Positions 54,230 to 63,193 of a DNA stretch of 64,000 nt are shown here, piece after piece. The notes below the pieces were generated by a model that saw nothing but the letters and a program-made list of their open reading frames with translations, was not told the DNA's origin and ran no database searches. Source of the DNA: Candidatus Rokuibacteriota bacterium (lineage in GTDB: Bacteria > Methylomirabilota > Methylomirabilia > Rokubacteriales > CSP1-6); contig JAUSJX010000054.1 of NCBI GenBank assembly GCA_030647435.1, positions 21,931 to 85,930 on the forward strand, given 5' to 3'. Each line of letters begins with the position of its first letter. Positions within the stretch are counted from its first letter, which is position 1. A program made the translations under genes and the position numbers.

Positions 54230-54354
54230 GGCGCCAGTGTCGGGACGCCCCCGCGGCCCGTCAACGACTCAAATCGGATACAGGCGCACCGGTTCTGCTA
54301 ATCTCGGCTCACCGCAGCCGATCCCGCCGGGCCCCGGCGTGACGGGAGGTCAAG

Positions 54355-54825
54355 GTGGCCAAGGCACAGGAGCATCGGGAGGCCGGGACGCATCTGGTGG
54401 ACATCGCCGCCGTCAGGCTGGATAGCGGGCTGCCGCTGCCCGCCTACGCGAAGCCGGGTGACGCGGGACTCGACCTGCGCGCCTCGGAGGCCGTGACGCT
54501 CGAGCCCGGCGAGAGGCGGCTCGTCCCCACCGGGCTCGCCGTCGCCATCCCCGAGGGCCACGCAGGGTTCGTGCTGCCGCGCTCGGGCCTCGCGATGCAG
54601 AAGGGCGTGACCGTGCTCAACGCGCCGGGGCTCATCGACTCGGGCTACCGCGGCGAGTTGAAGGTGCTGCTGATCAACCACGGCGCCGAGGCCATCGGCA
54701 TCGAGCGCGGCGAACGCATCGCCCAGCTGGTCGTCCAGCCCGTGGCGCGCGCGCGCCTTGTGGAGGGGGAACGGCTGCCCGACTCCGCACGCGGCGAGGG
54801 CGGCTTCGGGAGCACGGGGCGCTGA
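54355..54825 (+). CDS. dut: dUTP diphosphatase
   Basis: 156 residues from GTG at 54355 (GGGAGGT upstream). All five dUTPase motifs are present: GDAGLDLRA, PRSGLAMQKG, GLIDSGYRGELKVLL, ERGERIAQLVV and GEGGFGSTGR. It hydrolyses dUTP to dUMP, preventing uracil in DNA. It ends six bases before the convergent livM end. Confidence 0.96.
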   Translation: MAKAQEHREAGTHLVDIAAVRLDSGLPLPAYAKPGDAGLDLRASEAVTLEPGERRLVPTGLAVAIPEGHAGFVLPRSGLAMQKGVTVLNAPGLIDSGYRGELKVLLINHGAEAIGIERGERIAQLVVQPVARARLVEGERLPDSARGEGGFGSTGR

Positions 54826-54831
54826 CGCCGT

Positions 54832-55788
54832 CTACTGGTTCAGGCGGCGCCTGGCGAAGCCGAGGAGGCCTTGGGGCATGAAGATCACCATCGCGGTGAA
54901 GATGATGCCCACCGGGATCAGGTAGTACTCGGTGAAGTAGCGCGAGACGCCCTCGCGCAGCAGCAGGAAGAAGGCCGCGCCCGCCACCGGCCCCACCAGC
55001 GTGCCCATGCCGCCCATCACGTTGAAGATCACGACCTCGCCGGAGACCGCGAAGAAGACGAAGTCGGGCGCGGCGAACTTGTTCTGGACCGCGTAGAGGA
55101 CGCCGGCCAGGCCCGCGAAGAGCCCAGAGAGCATGACCGCCACGATCTTGTAGCGCTCGACGGCGTAGCCGATGGCCCGGGTCCGCGGCTCGTTCTCGCG
55201 GATGGACTGCAGCACCATCCCGAACGGCGACTGGGTGATGCGCCGGAGGAGCAGGTACGAGACCGTCACCACCCCGAGCACGAACCAGTGAAGGGTCTCC
55301 GGGGTGAAGCGCGCCGCCCCGAGGCCGGGGAGAGAGAGCAACGGCTGGGCGAAGGTCAGCCCATTCTCGCCGCCCGTGACCGCGGTCCACGTGAAGATGA
55401 TGACGTAGAAGATCTGGGAGAAGACGAGCGTCGTGATGGCGAAGTAGATGTCGCGCAGCCGTGTGGAGAAGTAGGCCACGAAGACGGCGGCCAGACCGGC
55501 AGCCGTCAGCCCGTAGAGGAGCGCCAGCCACAGGTTCGGTGGCTTGACGGAAAGGAGGGCGGCGGCTGCCCCGTATATGCCCAGCCCGAAGAAGACCGAG
55601 TGGCCAAAGGAGACCATGCCCGTGTAGCCGATCAGGATGTCCGAGGACATGGCCAGCAGGCCCCAGATCAGGATCTCGGTGACGAAGCGTCGCCAGAACT
55701 CCGGCAACACGAGGGGGGCGATGGCCAGCAGGGCCAGCACGACGGCGAAGCCGGTCCAGTAGGCGGTGGGCGCGCGGCGGGCGATCAT
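54832..55788 (-). CDS. livM: Liv-type ABC transporter permease LivM (second system)
   Basis: 318 residues, last gene of the second transporter. Motifs: SSDILIGYTGMVSFGHSVFF, then DIYFAITTLVFSQIF, GGMGTLVGPVAGAAF and an end FMPQGLLGFARRR. It lacks the N-terminal extension of the first LivM. Forms the channel with the LivH after 21 bases. Confidence 0.92.
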   Translation of the reverse strand: MIARRAPTAYWTGFAVVLALLAIAPLVLPEFWRRFVTEILIWGLLAMSSDILIGYTGMVSFGHSVFFGLGIYGAAAALLSVKPPNLWLALLYGLTAAGLAAVFVAYFSTRLRDIYFAITTLVFSQIFYVIIFTWTAVTGGENGLTFAQPLLSLPGLGAARFTPETLHWFVLGVVTVSYLLLRRITQSPFGMVLQSIRENEPRTRAIGYAVERYKIVAVMLSGLFAGLAGVLYAVQNKFAAPDFVFFAVSGEVVIFNVMGGMGTLVGPVAGAAFFLLLREGVSRYFTEYYLIPVGIIFTAMVIFMPQGLLGFARRRLNQ

Positions 55789-55809
55789 TGGATCCTCACT
55801 TCGGGGGCC

Positions 55810-56682
55810 TCACTTCGGCGTTGGGACGAAGAGGCCCGTGGGCCGGAAGAGGAGCGTGAGGATCAGGACCACGAAGGAGACGATCACCGCCTGGGCCGGG
55901 CTCACGACCAGGGAGGCGTAGGCCTCGAGCAGGCTGATGAGGATCGCGGCGAAGATGGAGCCGCCGAGATTGCCCATCCCGCCCACCACCACCACGATGA
56001 AGGCCCGCAGCGTGAAGTCGAGTCCCATGTTCTGCGTGACTCCGCCGAGGGGGCCGAAGAGCACCCCGCTGGCGGCGGCCATGCCGGCGCCGATGGCGAA
56101 GACGCCGGTGTGGACCCACGGGACCGGGATGCCCATGGCCGAGGCCATGATGCGGTCCTGCATGGTGGCGCGGATCCAGATGCCGTACTTGCCATGCCTG
56201 AGGAAGAGCCAGAAGCCGCCGATGATGGCCGCCGAGAGGACGGCGGTGAGCACTCGGTACCACGGGTACTGCAGGTAGAAGAGCTGGAACTGGCCGGTGA
56301 GGGGCTCCTGGATCCTGCGCGCCGACGGTCCCCACTGCCACAGCGCGTACTTCTGGAGCACGAGCGATATGCCGAAGGTGGCGAGGATGGTGGTGAGGGG
56401 ATCGCGGCCCAGCAGCGGGCGCAGCGTCGTCGCCTGGAGCGCGGCGCCGAACACCGCGATGACGAGCACGGCGACGAGGAGGGCGAGCCAGAAATTGCCC
56501 GTCGCCGTGATGGTCACCGCGCCCGTGAATCCGCCTAGCATCACGAGGTCGCCATGGGCGAAGTTGACCACGTCCATGATCCCGAAGATGAGCGTCAGCC
56601 CTGAGGCCACGAGCGCGAGGATCATCCCGTTGACGAGCCCGTTGACCGTCTGGATGAGGATCTGCTCGAAGGGGATCGCCAC
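55810..56682 (-). CDS. livH: Liv-type ABC transporter permease LivH (second system)
   Basis: 290 residues. LVNGMILALVASGLTLIFG and VNFAHGDLVMLGGF mark LivH, and VGGMGNLGGSIFAAILISL follows near the end. It starts two bases after livF. Order here is livJ-G-F-H-M, unlike the first system (J-H-M-G-F). Confidence 0.92.
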   Translation of the reverse strand: MAIPFEQILIQTVNGLVNGMILALVASGLTLIFGIMDVVNFAHGDLVMLGGFTGAVTITATGNFWLALLVAVLVIAVFGAALQATTLRPLLGRDPLTTILATFGISLVLQKYALWQWGPSARRIQEPLTGQFQLFYLQYPWYRVLTAVLSAAIIGGFWLFLRHGKYGIWIRATMQDRIMASAMGIPVPWVHTGVFAIGAGMAAASGVLFGPLGGVTQNMGLDFTLRAFIVVVVGGMGNLGGSIFAAILISLLEAYASLVVSPAQAVIVSFVVLILTLLFRPTGLFVPTPK

Positions 56683-56684
56683 GG

Positions 56685-57392
56685 CTAGACCCCCAGGTAC
56701 TGGTGGATGACGGCGTGGTCGGCCCGCAGCTCGGCGGCCGTGGCGTGGTGGCGGACGAGACCCTTCTCCATGATGTAGACGCGATCGCTGACGTCCAGGG
56801 TGAGCGGCACGTTCTGCTCGACCAGCAGGATCGCCACGCTGTCCTGGTGGAGCAGCGTGATGATCTCGCGGATCTGGCCGACCATGCGCGGCATCAGCCC
56901 CTCCGTCGGCTCGTCGAGGAGGATGATCTTGGGCTCGAGCATCATGGCGCGCGCGATGGCGAGCATCTGCTGCTCGCCGCCGGACAGCGTGCCCCCCGCC
57001 TGGCTCCGCCGCTCCGCCAGCACGGGGAAATGGGCGTAGACCTTGTCGAGCAGCTCGCGCCGCCGGGCCTCGGTCATCCCCGGCCGGTCGAGCCCCGTGC
57101 GCAGGTTCTCCATGACCGTGAGGAGCCGGAAGATGCGGCGGTCTTCGGGTACCCAGGCGATGCCGAGATGGGCGAGGCGGTGGGGCGCCGTGCCCGCGAT
57201 CTCGCGCCCCTCGAAGCGCACGTGTCCCCCCGACGGCCGCACGAGCCCCATGACCGTCTTGAGCGTGGTGCTCTTGCCGACGCCGTTCCGGCCGAGGAGA
57301 CCGACCACCTCGCCCGGCTGCACCTCGAGGGAGACGCCGAGCAGGATGTGGCTCTTGCCGTAGTAGGTGTGAACCTCCGTGAGCGCGAGCAT
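56685..57392 (-). CDS. livF: Liv-type ABC transporter ATP-binding protein LivF (second system)
   Basis: 235 residues from MLALTEVHTYYGKSHIL at 57392; an open frame upstream is a shadow of livG. Walker A GRNGVGKSTTLKTVM, signature LSGGEQQMLAIARAM, Walker B IILLDEPTEGLMP. The start shares one base with the livG stop (TGATG). Confidence 0.92.
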   Translation of the reverse strand: MLALTEVHTYYGKSHILLGVSLEVQPGEVVGLLGRNGVGKSTTLKTVMGLVRPSGGHVRFEGREIAGTAPHRLAHLGIAWVPEDRRIFRLLTVMENLRTGLDRPGMTEARRRELLDKVYAHFPVLAERRSQAGGTLSGGEQQMLAIARAMMLEPKIILLDEPTEGLMPRMVGQIREIITLLHQDSVAILLVEQNVPLTLDVSDRVYIMEKGLVRHHATAAELRADHAVIHQYLGV

Positions 57393-58186
57393 CAGGTCTT
57401 GAGGTAGACCTCCTGCACCCGCGGGTTGTCCTGGATCTCGGCCGGCGTTCCCTCGGCGAGCACCTCGCCGTAGTGGAGCACGGTGATCGTCCGCGCGAGG
57501 CCCATCACGACCTCCATGTCGTGCTCCACGATGAGGATGGTCAGGTCGCGGGCGATGCGGCGGATCAAGTCGACCGTGGCGTGGGTCTCGGTGACGCTCA
57601 TTCCGGCCGTCGGCTCGTCGAGGCACAGGAGCCGGGGCTCGGTGGCCAGGGCGATGCCGATCTCGAGGTTGCGCTGCTCGCCGTGCGAGAGGTTGGCCGC
57701 CAGCTCCTCTTCCTTCTCGCGGAGCGCCACCGCCTCCAGCACGCTTCGCGCCCGGTCGATCAGGTCGCCGAAGGCGCGGTGGTGGCTCAGCAGGCTCCAG
57801 CCATGCTGCCGCGACTGGGCGGCGATACGGACGTTCTCGAGCACGGTGGCGCCGGGCAGAATGTTGGTGATCTGGTACGAGCGCGCAATGCCCTTGCGGG
57901 AAATCCGGTTCGGCGGCAGTCCGGCCACGTCCTCGCCGTCGAGGAGGATGCGCCCGCCGGTGGGTCGGAGGACACCGGTCAGGCAGTTGAAGAAGGTGCT
58001 CTTGCCCGCGCCGTTGGGACCGATGATGGCGCGGATCTCGCCCCGCGGGACCGAGAGGCTCACGTTGTTGACGGCCGCGAGGCCGCCGAACCGCATCGTG
58101 AGTCCCTCGGTGCGCAGAATGGGACCCGAAGGAGCGCCCCGGCCGAGCTCCGCCGGAGCGCTCCCTCGGGATTGGTCCACCATCAC
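57392..58186 (-). CDS. livG: Liv-type ABC transporter ATP-binding protein LivG (second system)
   Basis: 264 residues. Walker A GPNGAGKSTFFNCLTG, degenerate signature LSHGEQRNLEIGIALA and Walker B LLCLDEPTAGM as in LivG/UrtD. The first about 25 residues are a Pro/Gly-rich extension. One base separates it from the binding protein gene. Confidence 0.92.
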   Translation of the reverse strand: MMVDQSRGSAPAELGRGAPSGPILRTEGLTMRFGGLAAVNNVSLSVPRGEIRAIIGPNGAGKSTFFNCLTGVLRPTGGRILLDGEDVAGLPPNRISRKGIARSYQITNILPGATVLENVRIAAQSRQHGWSLLSHHRAFGDLIDRARSVLEAVALREKEEELAANLSHGEQRNLEIGIALATEPRLLCLDEPTAGMSVTETHATVDLIRRIARDLTILIVEHDMEVVMGLARTITVLHYGEVLAEGTPAEIQDNPRVQEVYLKT

Positions 58187-58187
58187 G

Positions 58188-59498
58188 CTACGCGAACTTG
58201 CAGGCCGCCGGGACCAGGGTCTTTTCCTTCGGCACGATCTCCAGCAGCCGGTGCTTGACGTTCTTGAGCTCGTAGATGAACTCCCGCAGGAAGGCCTGGT
58301 GGTCCTCCTTGCGCAGCGTCTTGTCGCCCTGCGGAAAGTCGTCGCTCTCCTTGACCTCCATGCCCTCGAGGGCCGCGATGAGCTTCATCGAGTCCTCGCG
58401 CCCGCGGAAGCCCGACTTCTGGATCCCGAGTTTGAGGAAGTTGACGGCCTCGAAGTTCGATTGCACGAAACGGTCGGGGAGGGGACCCGACGGGTCGATG
58501 GCCTTGAGTCGCGCCACCGCGTCGTCGAGGAACTTCTTGTGATGGGGCGTGTTGAGCGGCCCCTCCAGCACCGGGATGTAGCGGTCGATGCCGACGAAGC
58601 CTTCGCCCTTGGCGCCGATGGCGGGCAGGCTCACCGAGGGTGTCATGGCGCCATCGCCGGCGATCTTGTACTTCTTCGACATGCCGAGGTCGAAGGTCTG
58701 GGTCACGAACGAGATGCCCTGGCCGCCGAAGAAGATGCCGAAGAGTCCGTCGAAGCTGCCGCTGATCTTCGACAGGAACGGCGTCATGTCGGCCGTGCCG
58801 AGGGGGATGCCCGTGCTGCCGACCATCTCGCCGCCGTTCTTCTTGATCTCGTCGGCGAAAGCGTCGCGGGTGGACTGGCCCCAGGCGTAGTCCGCAAAGA
58901 CGATGTGCCACTTCTTGCCGAGCTTGCTCACCATGTACGGCGCGAAGGCCACCGCCTGCGCGGGGGCGTAGTCGAAGGGCCGGAAGGTGAACTTGCTGCA
59001 CTTGCTCGTGGTGATCGTGGTATCGAGGCACACCCCGATCATGTTGACGATCTTGTGCTCGTCCCAGACCGGCATGCAGGCCAGGCACACGTTGGACAGG
59101 TAGCCGCCCACGTGGGCGTCGATCTTGTCCTCGAGGGCGAGCTTCTCGGCCCTGCGCCGGCCGACATCGGGCTTGGACTCGTAGTCGCCGATGATCAGCT
59201 CGATGGGCCGGCCGGTGAGGCCGCCCGACTTGTTGATGCGGTCCACAGCCATCTGCACGCCGACCAGCGCCGTCTTGCCGCCCGCGGCCGCCGCGCCGCT
59301 GAGCGGCTGCAGCGTGCCGACCTTGTACGGCTTGGCCTGGCCGAAGGCGTCCCGCCACCACGCGGGCACGGCCACGGTGGCGCCAAGCGCCCCTGCCGCC
59401 GCGGCGCCGAAGCCGATGAAGCGGCGCCGGGTGGTCTTGCCGCTGTACCAGAAGTCTTCAGCCTGGGCCCATTTCTCCTCTGTCCATTTCTCCGCCAT
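58188..59498 (-). CDS. Liv-type ABC substrate-binding protein with Tat signal (second system)
   Basis: 436 residues. The N-terminus has a twin-arginine signal (TTRRRFIGFGAAAAGALG, about residues 22-39), so it is probably exported folded by the Tat pathway. Binding protein features: YKVGTLQPLSGAAAAGGKTA, IIGDYESKPDVGRRRAEKL, HVGGYLSNVC. Cys residues in SNVCLACMP may form a disulphide. It resembles amide/urea or amino acid binding relatives; substrate not known. First transporter gene after the aminotransferase. Confidence 0.88.
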   Translation of the reverse strand: MAEKWTEEKWAQAEDFWYSGKTTRRRFIGFGAAAAGALGATVAVPAWWRDAFGQAKPYKVGTLQPLSGAAAAGGKTALVGVQMAVDRINKSGGLTGRPIELIIGDYESKPDVGRRRAEKLALEDKIDAHVGGYLSNVCLACMPVWDEHKIVNMIGVCLDTTITTSKCSKFTFRPFDYAPAQAVAFAPYMVSKLGKKWHIVFADYAWGQSTRDAFADEIKKNGGEMVGSTGIPLGTADMTPFLSKISGSFDGLFGIFFGGQGISFVTQTFDLGMSKKYKIAGDGAMTPSVSLPAIGAKGEGFVGIDRYIPVLEGPLNTPHHKKFLDDAVARLKAIDPSGPLPDRFVQSNFEAVNFLKLGIQKSGFRGREDSMKLIAALEGMEVKESDDFPQGDKTLRKEDHQAFLREFIYELKNVKHRLLEIVPKEKTLVPAACKFA

Positions 59499-59522
59499 GG
59501 TCCTTGCCCTCCTTAGTGGGCG

Positions 59523-60842
59523 TTACGGTCGCTGCTCGGCCACGGCCTCGAAAGCCGCGGTGAATGCTTGGACGGTCCGCTGGATGTCTTCTTCACTGTG
59601 AGCGAGGGAGACGTAGATCTTCTGCGCTGCCTTGACCACCCCCCGCTCGAGGAGCGCGCGGGTGAACGCCGCGTGGAGCGCCCGATCGGCCGTCAGCGTG
59701 GCCCGGTAGTCGGTGATGGGGCGGTCGGTGAAGTAGATCTCGAAGACCGGCGCCTCGCCCGCGACCTGCGCCTGGAAGCCCGCGCGCCTTGCGGCCTCCA
59801 CGAGCGCCGTCTTGACGCGGTTGCCGGTTGCGAAGAGACGCTCGTAGGCGCCCGGCTTGCGGAGCTCGGCGAGCGTGGCCAGCCCCGCGGCCGCCGCAAC
59901 CGGGTTGCCGTTGAGCGTGCCCGCCTGCTGGACAAACTCGCCCGTGGTCTCCATGGCGGGCGCCAGGTGGCGCATGATCTCCTCGCGACCGACCACGGCC
60001 GCCAGCGGGAAGCCGCCGCCGATGATCTTGCCCACCGCCGCGAGATCCGGCACGACGCCGTAGTACTCCTGGGCGCCGCCGTAAGCGAAGCGGAAGCCTG
60101 TCACGATCTCGTCGAAGATGAGCGGCAGATCGTAGCGGCGCGTGACCTCGCGCACGCCCGCCAGGAAGCCCCTGTCCGGGATGATCAGCCGCTGGAAGGG
60201 CTCCATGATCACGGCCGCCAGGCTCTCGTGGTGCGCGGCGATGATGGCCTCGGTCTCCGCCAGGTCGTTGAAGGGCGCGATCAGCACCTCGTCGCCGATG
60301 GCGTGCGGGATGCCGGCCGAGTCGGGCGTGGGCGCGGGGAAGGCCTTGGGCGCCTTCGGCCCCACGCTCATCAGGGAGTAGTCGTGGGTGCCGTGGAAGC
60401 CGCCCTCGAACTTCAGGATCTTGTCGCGCTTGCGGAAGGCCCGCGCCACGCGCAACGCGAAGAACGTCGCCTCGCTGCCCGAGGAGGTATAGCGCACCTG
60501 CTCGGCGCAGGGCATGGCCCGGCAGATCTCCTCGGCCAGGGCCACGGCGGGCTCGGAGAGCTGGAAGTACGTCGTGCCCCGCCTGAGCTGCGCCTCGACG
60601 GCCTCGATCACCGCCGGGTGGGCGTGGCCCAGCACCATGGGGCCCGAGCCCAGGAGGTAGTCGAGGTACTCGCGCCCGGAGAAGTCGTAGAGGTGGGCGC
60701 CGCGGGCTTCCTTGACGATGAACTGGAGATCGTCGGGGGCGTAGTAGCCGCCGAGCACACCGCCCGGGAAGCGACGCTGGGCCGTTCGCAGCAGCGCGGT
60801 TTCCTCGGGACTCCGGGACGTCGTAGGTTTCTGTGGCGCCAT
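59523..60842 (-). CDS. class III aminotransferase (glutamate-1-semialdehyde mutase-like)
   Basis: 439 residues from ATG at 60842 (GGGGGG upstream). PLP fold-type I features: YTSSGSEATFFALRVARAF, the Asp of LIFDEIVTGFRFAYGGAQ and the Schiff-base lysine in AVGKIIGGGFPLAAVVG. The whole looks like GSA 2,1-aminomutase relatives, but as part of a Liv transporter operon it is probably a catabolic aminotransferase or mutase rather than the heme enzyme. First gene of the second liv operon. Confidence 0.88.
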   Translation of the reverse strand: MAPQKPTTSRSPEETALLRTAQRRFPGGVLGGYYAPDDLQFIVKEARGAHLYDFSGREYLDYLLGSGPMVLGHAHPAVIEAVEAQLRRGTTYFQLSEPAVALAEEICRAMPCAEQVRYTSSGSEATFFALRVARAFRKRDKILKFEGGFHGTHDYSLMSVGPKAPKAFPAPTPDSAGIPHAIGDEVLIAPFNDLAETEAIIAAHHESLAAVIMEPFQRLIIPDRGFLAGVREVTRRYDLPLIFDEIVTGFRFAYGGAQEYYGVVPDLAAVGKIIGGGFPLAAVVGREEIMRHLAPAMETTGEFVQQAGTLNGNPVAAAAGLATLAELRKPGAYERLFATGNRVKTALVEAARRAGFQAQVAGEAPVFEIYFTDRPITDYRATLTADRALHAAFTRALLERGVVKAAQKIYVSLAHSEEDIQRTVQAFTAAFEAVAEQRP

Positions 60843-60919
60843 CGGGTGGCCCCCCTTATACCGCAAGGCGCCCAGCCCCGCAAGCGGCCCGGGGGAGCGC
60901 CCGGCCGGAGCCGGGCGGC

Positions 60920-60948
60920 TTGACGCCGGGGCCCGCCCCGGCTACTGT
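60920..60948 (+). promoter_or_regulatory. candidate promoter of the plsC-like gene
   Basis: TTGACG (60920-60925), 17 bases, TACTGT (60943-60948). The spacer contains an inverted repeat, CCGGGG with CCCCGG (60926-60941), placed exactly between the two boxes, which could be an operator. Confidence 0.4.
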
Positions 60949-60969
60949 CCGCCCGGTCAGACCCTTCCA

Positions 60970-61671
60970 ATGGACATCCGTGAGAGATTGAACCGAGTCG
61001 TCACCTGGTGCCTGACCTGCCTGCTCGTGGTGCCGGTGTGCACCGTCCTGATGCAGGTGCTGAACCGGACGCGGATCGTGGGCAAGCATCACCTCCAAGG
61101 GGCACGCCTGCCGCTCGTCTTCGCCTCGAACCACGTCACCATCTTCGACGACGGTCTCGTGGATACGCTGATCTTCTGGCCGCGCATCTTTTGGGAGTAC
61201 GACTTCATCCCGTATCACGTTCCCGAGGCGGGCAATTTCTTCAAGGGCCCGCTGATAAGCTGGTTCATGCGGCGGATGAAGTGCATTCCGGTCCGCCGCG
61301 GCGAGGGGATCTTCCAGCCCGCGATGGACCGGATCATCGCGGCGCTCCGGGAGGGCGGCTGCGTGCGGACCTTCCCCGAGGGGACGCGGACCCGCAGCGG
61401 GACTCTGGGCCACGGCCGGCCGGGCGTGGGCCGGGTGCTCTACGAGACCGGCGCCGCCGTGGTGCCGTGCTTCCACCGCGGGCTCGACCAGGTGCTGCCC
61501 ATCGGATCCGTGGTCCCGCGTATCGGGAAGCGCGTCGACATCGTGATCGGGCCGCCGTTCAGCGTGGACGATCTGCGCGCGCTGCCGAACACGAAGGAAA
61601 CGTGGCAGAAGATCGCCGACCGGCTGATGGAGAAGATCGCCGAGCTGGCGCGCGCGGCACCCGGCAGCTAG
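60970..61671 (+). CDS. 1-acylglycerol-3-phosphate acyltransferase, tafazzin-like
   Basis: 233 residues. An N-terminal helix (CLTCLLVVPVCTVLMQVL) precedes the PlsC domain: NHVTIFDD (HX4D, catalytic), CIPVRRGEGIFQPAMDRI and FPEGTRTRSG. The order NH-xxx-DD, then RGEGIFQ and FPEG, resembles tafazzin, a cardiolipin transacylase family. It acts on membrane phospholipids. Divergent from the aminotransferase; the intervening gap (60843-60969) holds only the candidate promoter. Confidence 0.85.
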   Translation: MDIRERLNRVVTWCLTCLLVVPVCTVLMQVLNRTRIVGKHHLQGARLPLVFASNHVTIFDDGLVDTLIFWPRIFWEYDFIPYHVPEAGNFFKGPLISWFMRRMKCIPVRRGEGIFQPAMDRIIAALREGGCVRTFPEGTRTRSGTLGHGRPGVGRVLYETGAAVVPCFHRGLDQVLPIGSVVPRIGKRVDIVIGPPFSVDDLRALPNTKETWQKIADRLMEKIAELARAAPGS

Positions 61672-61693
61672 TCGAGCAGGCCGGCCCGTGATT

Positions 61694-61975
61694 TCAGGAG
61701 GGACGAGTTTCCTCACAAGCAAGTCTAATGGGCTTGCCGGAGATCCTGGCGTACAGTACATCGGGATCGAGGTCGGCTCCGTTAGGCCAGCACACGGTTC
61801 CGAGCTCAGGATGCACCCGGACCTCAGAAAACCGTGCCGGGTCTCGCAGGGGAGCGAACACTCCTTCGAAGCGGATGAGACCGGTCAGATCAATCTCACC
61901 TTCCACACCGTCCTCGAAACGCACGTGCAACCGGAAGCCGTCCAGCGGCTTGGCCCCGACCACATCCTTCATCAT
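61694..61975 (-). CDS. DUF2442 protein
   Basis: 93 residues. DVVGAKPLDGFRLHVRFEDG, GEIDLTGLIRFEGVFAPLRD and ELGTVCWPNGADLDPDVLYA are the typical DUF2442 segments. It starts four bases after the DUF4160 stop; an ATG one codon later is possible. DUF4160-DUF2442 pairs recur in bacteria and have been suspected of being toxin-antitoxin-like; function not proven. Confidence 0.85.
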   Translation of the reverse strand: MMKDVVGAKPLDGFRLHVRFEDGVEGEIDLTGLIRFEGVFAPLRDPARFSEVRVHPELGTVCWPNGADLDPDVLYARISGKPIRLACEETRPS

Positions 61976-61979
61976 GGCA

Positions 61980-62186
61980 TCACTCCAATGGCGCGATGGA
62001 CCTGAGCGGCGCCTGTCGCTCGGCCAGTCGCCAATCTTCCCGCAGCTCCTCCTGATGAAGCGATGCCCACTTCATCACCAATCCAAGGACCCGCTGCTCT
62101 CCGTAGCGCGCATGGAAATGTGGTGGCGCGTGATCGTTGTAGAACATGGCGATGATGATGCCAAAGAACCTGCTGATTTCAGGCAC
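61980..62186 (-). CDS. DUF4160 protein
   Basis: 68 residues from GTG at 62186, preceded by GGAG. The conserved PEISRFFGIIIAMFYNDH and PPHFHARYG are intact, with the HFHARY motif characteristic of DUF4160. The frame is open far upstream but as a shadow of the aldolase. Partner of the DUF2442 gene. Confidence 0.85.
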   Translation of the reverse strand: MPEISRFFGIIIAMFYNDHAPPHFHARYGEQRVLGLVMKWASLHQEELREDWRLAERQAPLRSIAPLE

Positions 62187-62230
62187 CCACTCGCTCCATG
62201 GTCCCCGCGGCTTGGCGGTGTACCGATACG

Positions 62231-63166
62231 CTAGGCAGACAGTCCGGAGGCCCTCAGCGCCAGCCGGATCCGCTGACGCTCGTCGTCGGAGACCGGCGTG
62301 AGCGGCGGCCGCACGTGCGCGGCCGGGATGCGGCCGAGCAGGACAAGCGCCTCCTTCATGCGGTTGTGCATGTCCACGAATGGCGGCGCGTAGAACACGC
62401 TCACGAGCGGGGCCAGGCGCTCGTTGGCGCGGTGGGCACGCGCGAGGTCGCCCGCCTTCACGGCGGTGAAGAGCTCGGCCTGGAGGTCTGCCGCGACGCT
62501 GCCCATGCCCGAGATGCACCCGTCGGCACCCAGGCAGAAGCTCGCCATCAACGACATCGTGAACGACGACAACATCGCGACGGGACGCCCGGAGGCCCGG
62601 AGCGCGCGCAGGTTCTTCTCGTAGGCGACAATGTCGTTGGACCAGTCTTTGACGCCCACGACACTCGGGATCTTGCAGAGCTCGCTGAGCGTCTCGGGCG
62701 AGTAGCCGATGCCCGAGGCCGGCGGATACTCGAAGACGATGAGCGGCAGGTCCACGCCGTCCGCCAGCATGGAGAAGTGGCGCAGCGCCATGTCGGGCTT
62801 CACCTGGGCGCCCCACATGAAGATGGTCGGCGGGAAGACGAGGAGCCCCGAGGCGCCCGCGGCCTTGGCGTCGCGCGCCAGCTCGATCGCCTCGTGGGTG
62901 CCGTCCGAGTAGACGCCCGCGATGATCGGCACCTTGCCGCCCACTTCCTCGAGCGCGAGGGCCAGCGCCCGCTTGCGCTCCTCGCGGGAGAGCGAAGACA
63001 CCTCGGCCGCATGGCCGTTCGCCACGATGGCCGTCACGCCCTTGGTGTCCGCCAGCCGGCGCAGGTGCTTCTTGTATGCCGCCACGTCGATCTGGAGGTC
63101 GGCGGTGAAGGGGAGCAGGTTCGCGGGGATGCATCCCGAGAAGCGGTAGCTGTTGTTCATGGCCAC
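62231..63166 (-). CDS. DapA-like (DHDPS/NAL family) aldolase
   Basis: 311 residues from GTG at 63166, or ATG at 63160. TIM-barrel DHDPS family: LLPFTADLQIDVAAYKKHL, IVFEYPPASGIGY (the Tyr) and VVGVKDWSND with the Schiff-base Lys. The canonical GTTGE of DapA reads GHAAE (ANGHAAEV), so it is unlikely to be dihydrodipicolinate synthase; more likely an aldolase for a keto acid. It follows an isochorismatase-like gene by 27 bases. Confidence 0.86.
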   Translation of the reverse strand: MAMNNSYRFSGCIPANLLPFTADLQIDVAAYKKHLRRLADTKGVTAIVANGHAAEVSSLSREERKRALALALEEVGGKVPIIAGVYSDGTHEAIELARDAKAAGASGLLVFPPTIFMWGAQVKPDMALRHFSMLADGVDLPLIVFEYPPASGIGYSPETLSELCKIPSVVGVKDWSNDIVAYEKNLRALRASGRPVAMLSSFTMSLMASFCLGADGCISGMGSVAADLQAELFTAVKAGDLARAHRANERLAPLVSVFYAPPFVDMHNRMKEALVLLGRIPAAHVRPPLTPVSDDERQRIRLALRASGLSA

Positions 63167-63193
63167 GAAATTACCATGCCGCGGGAGCCGACG

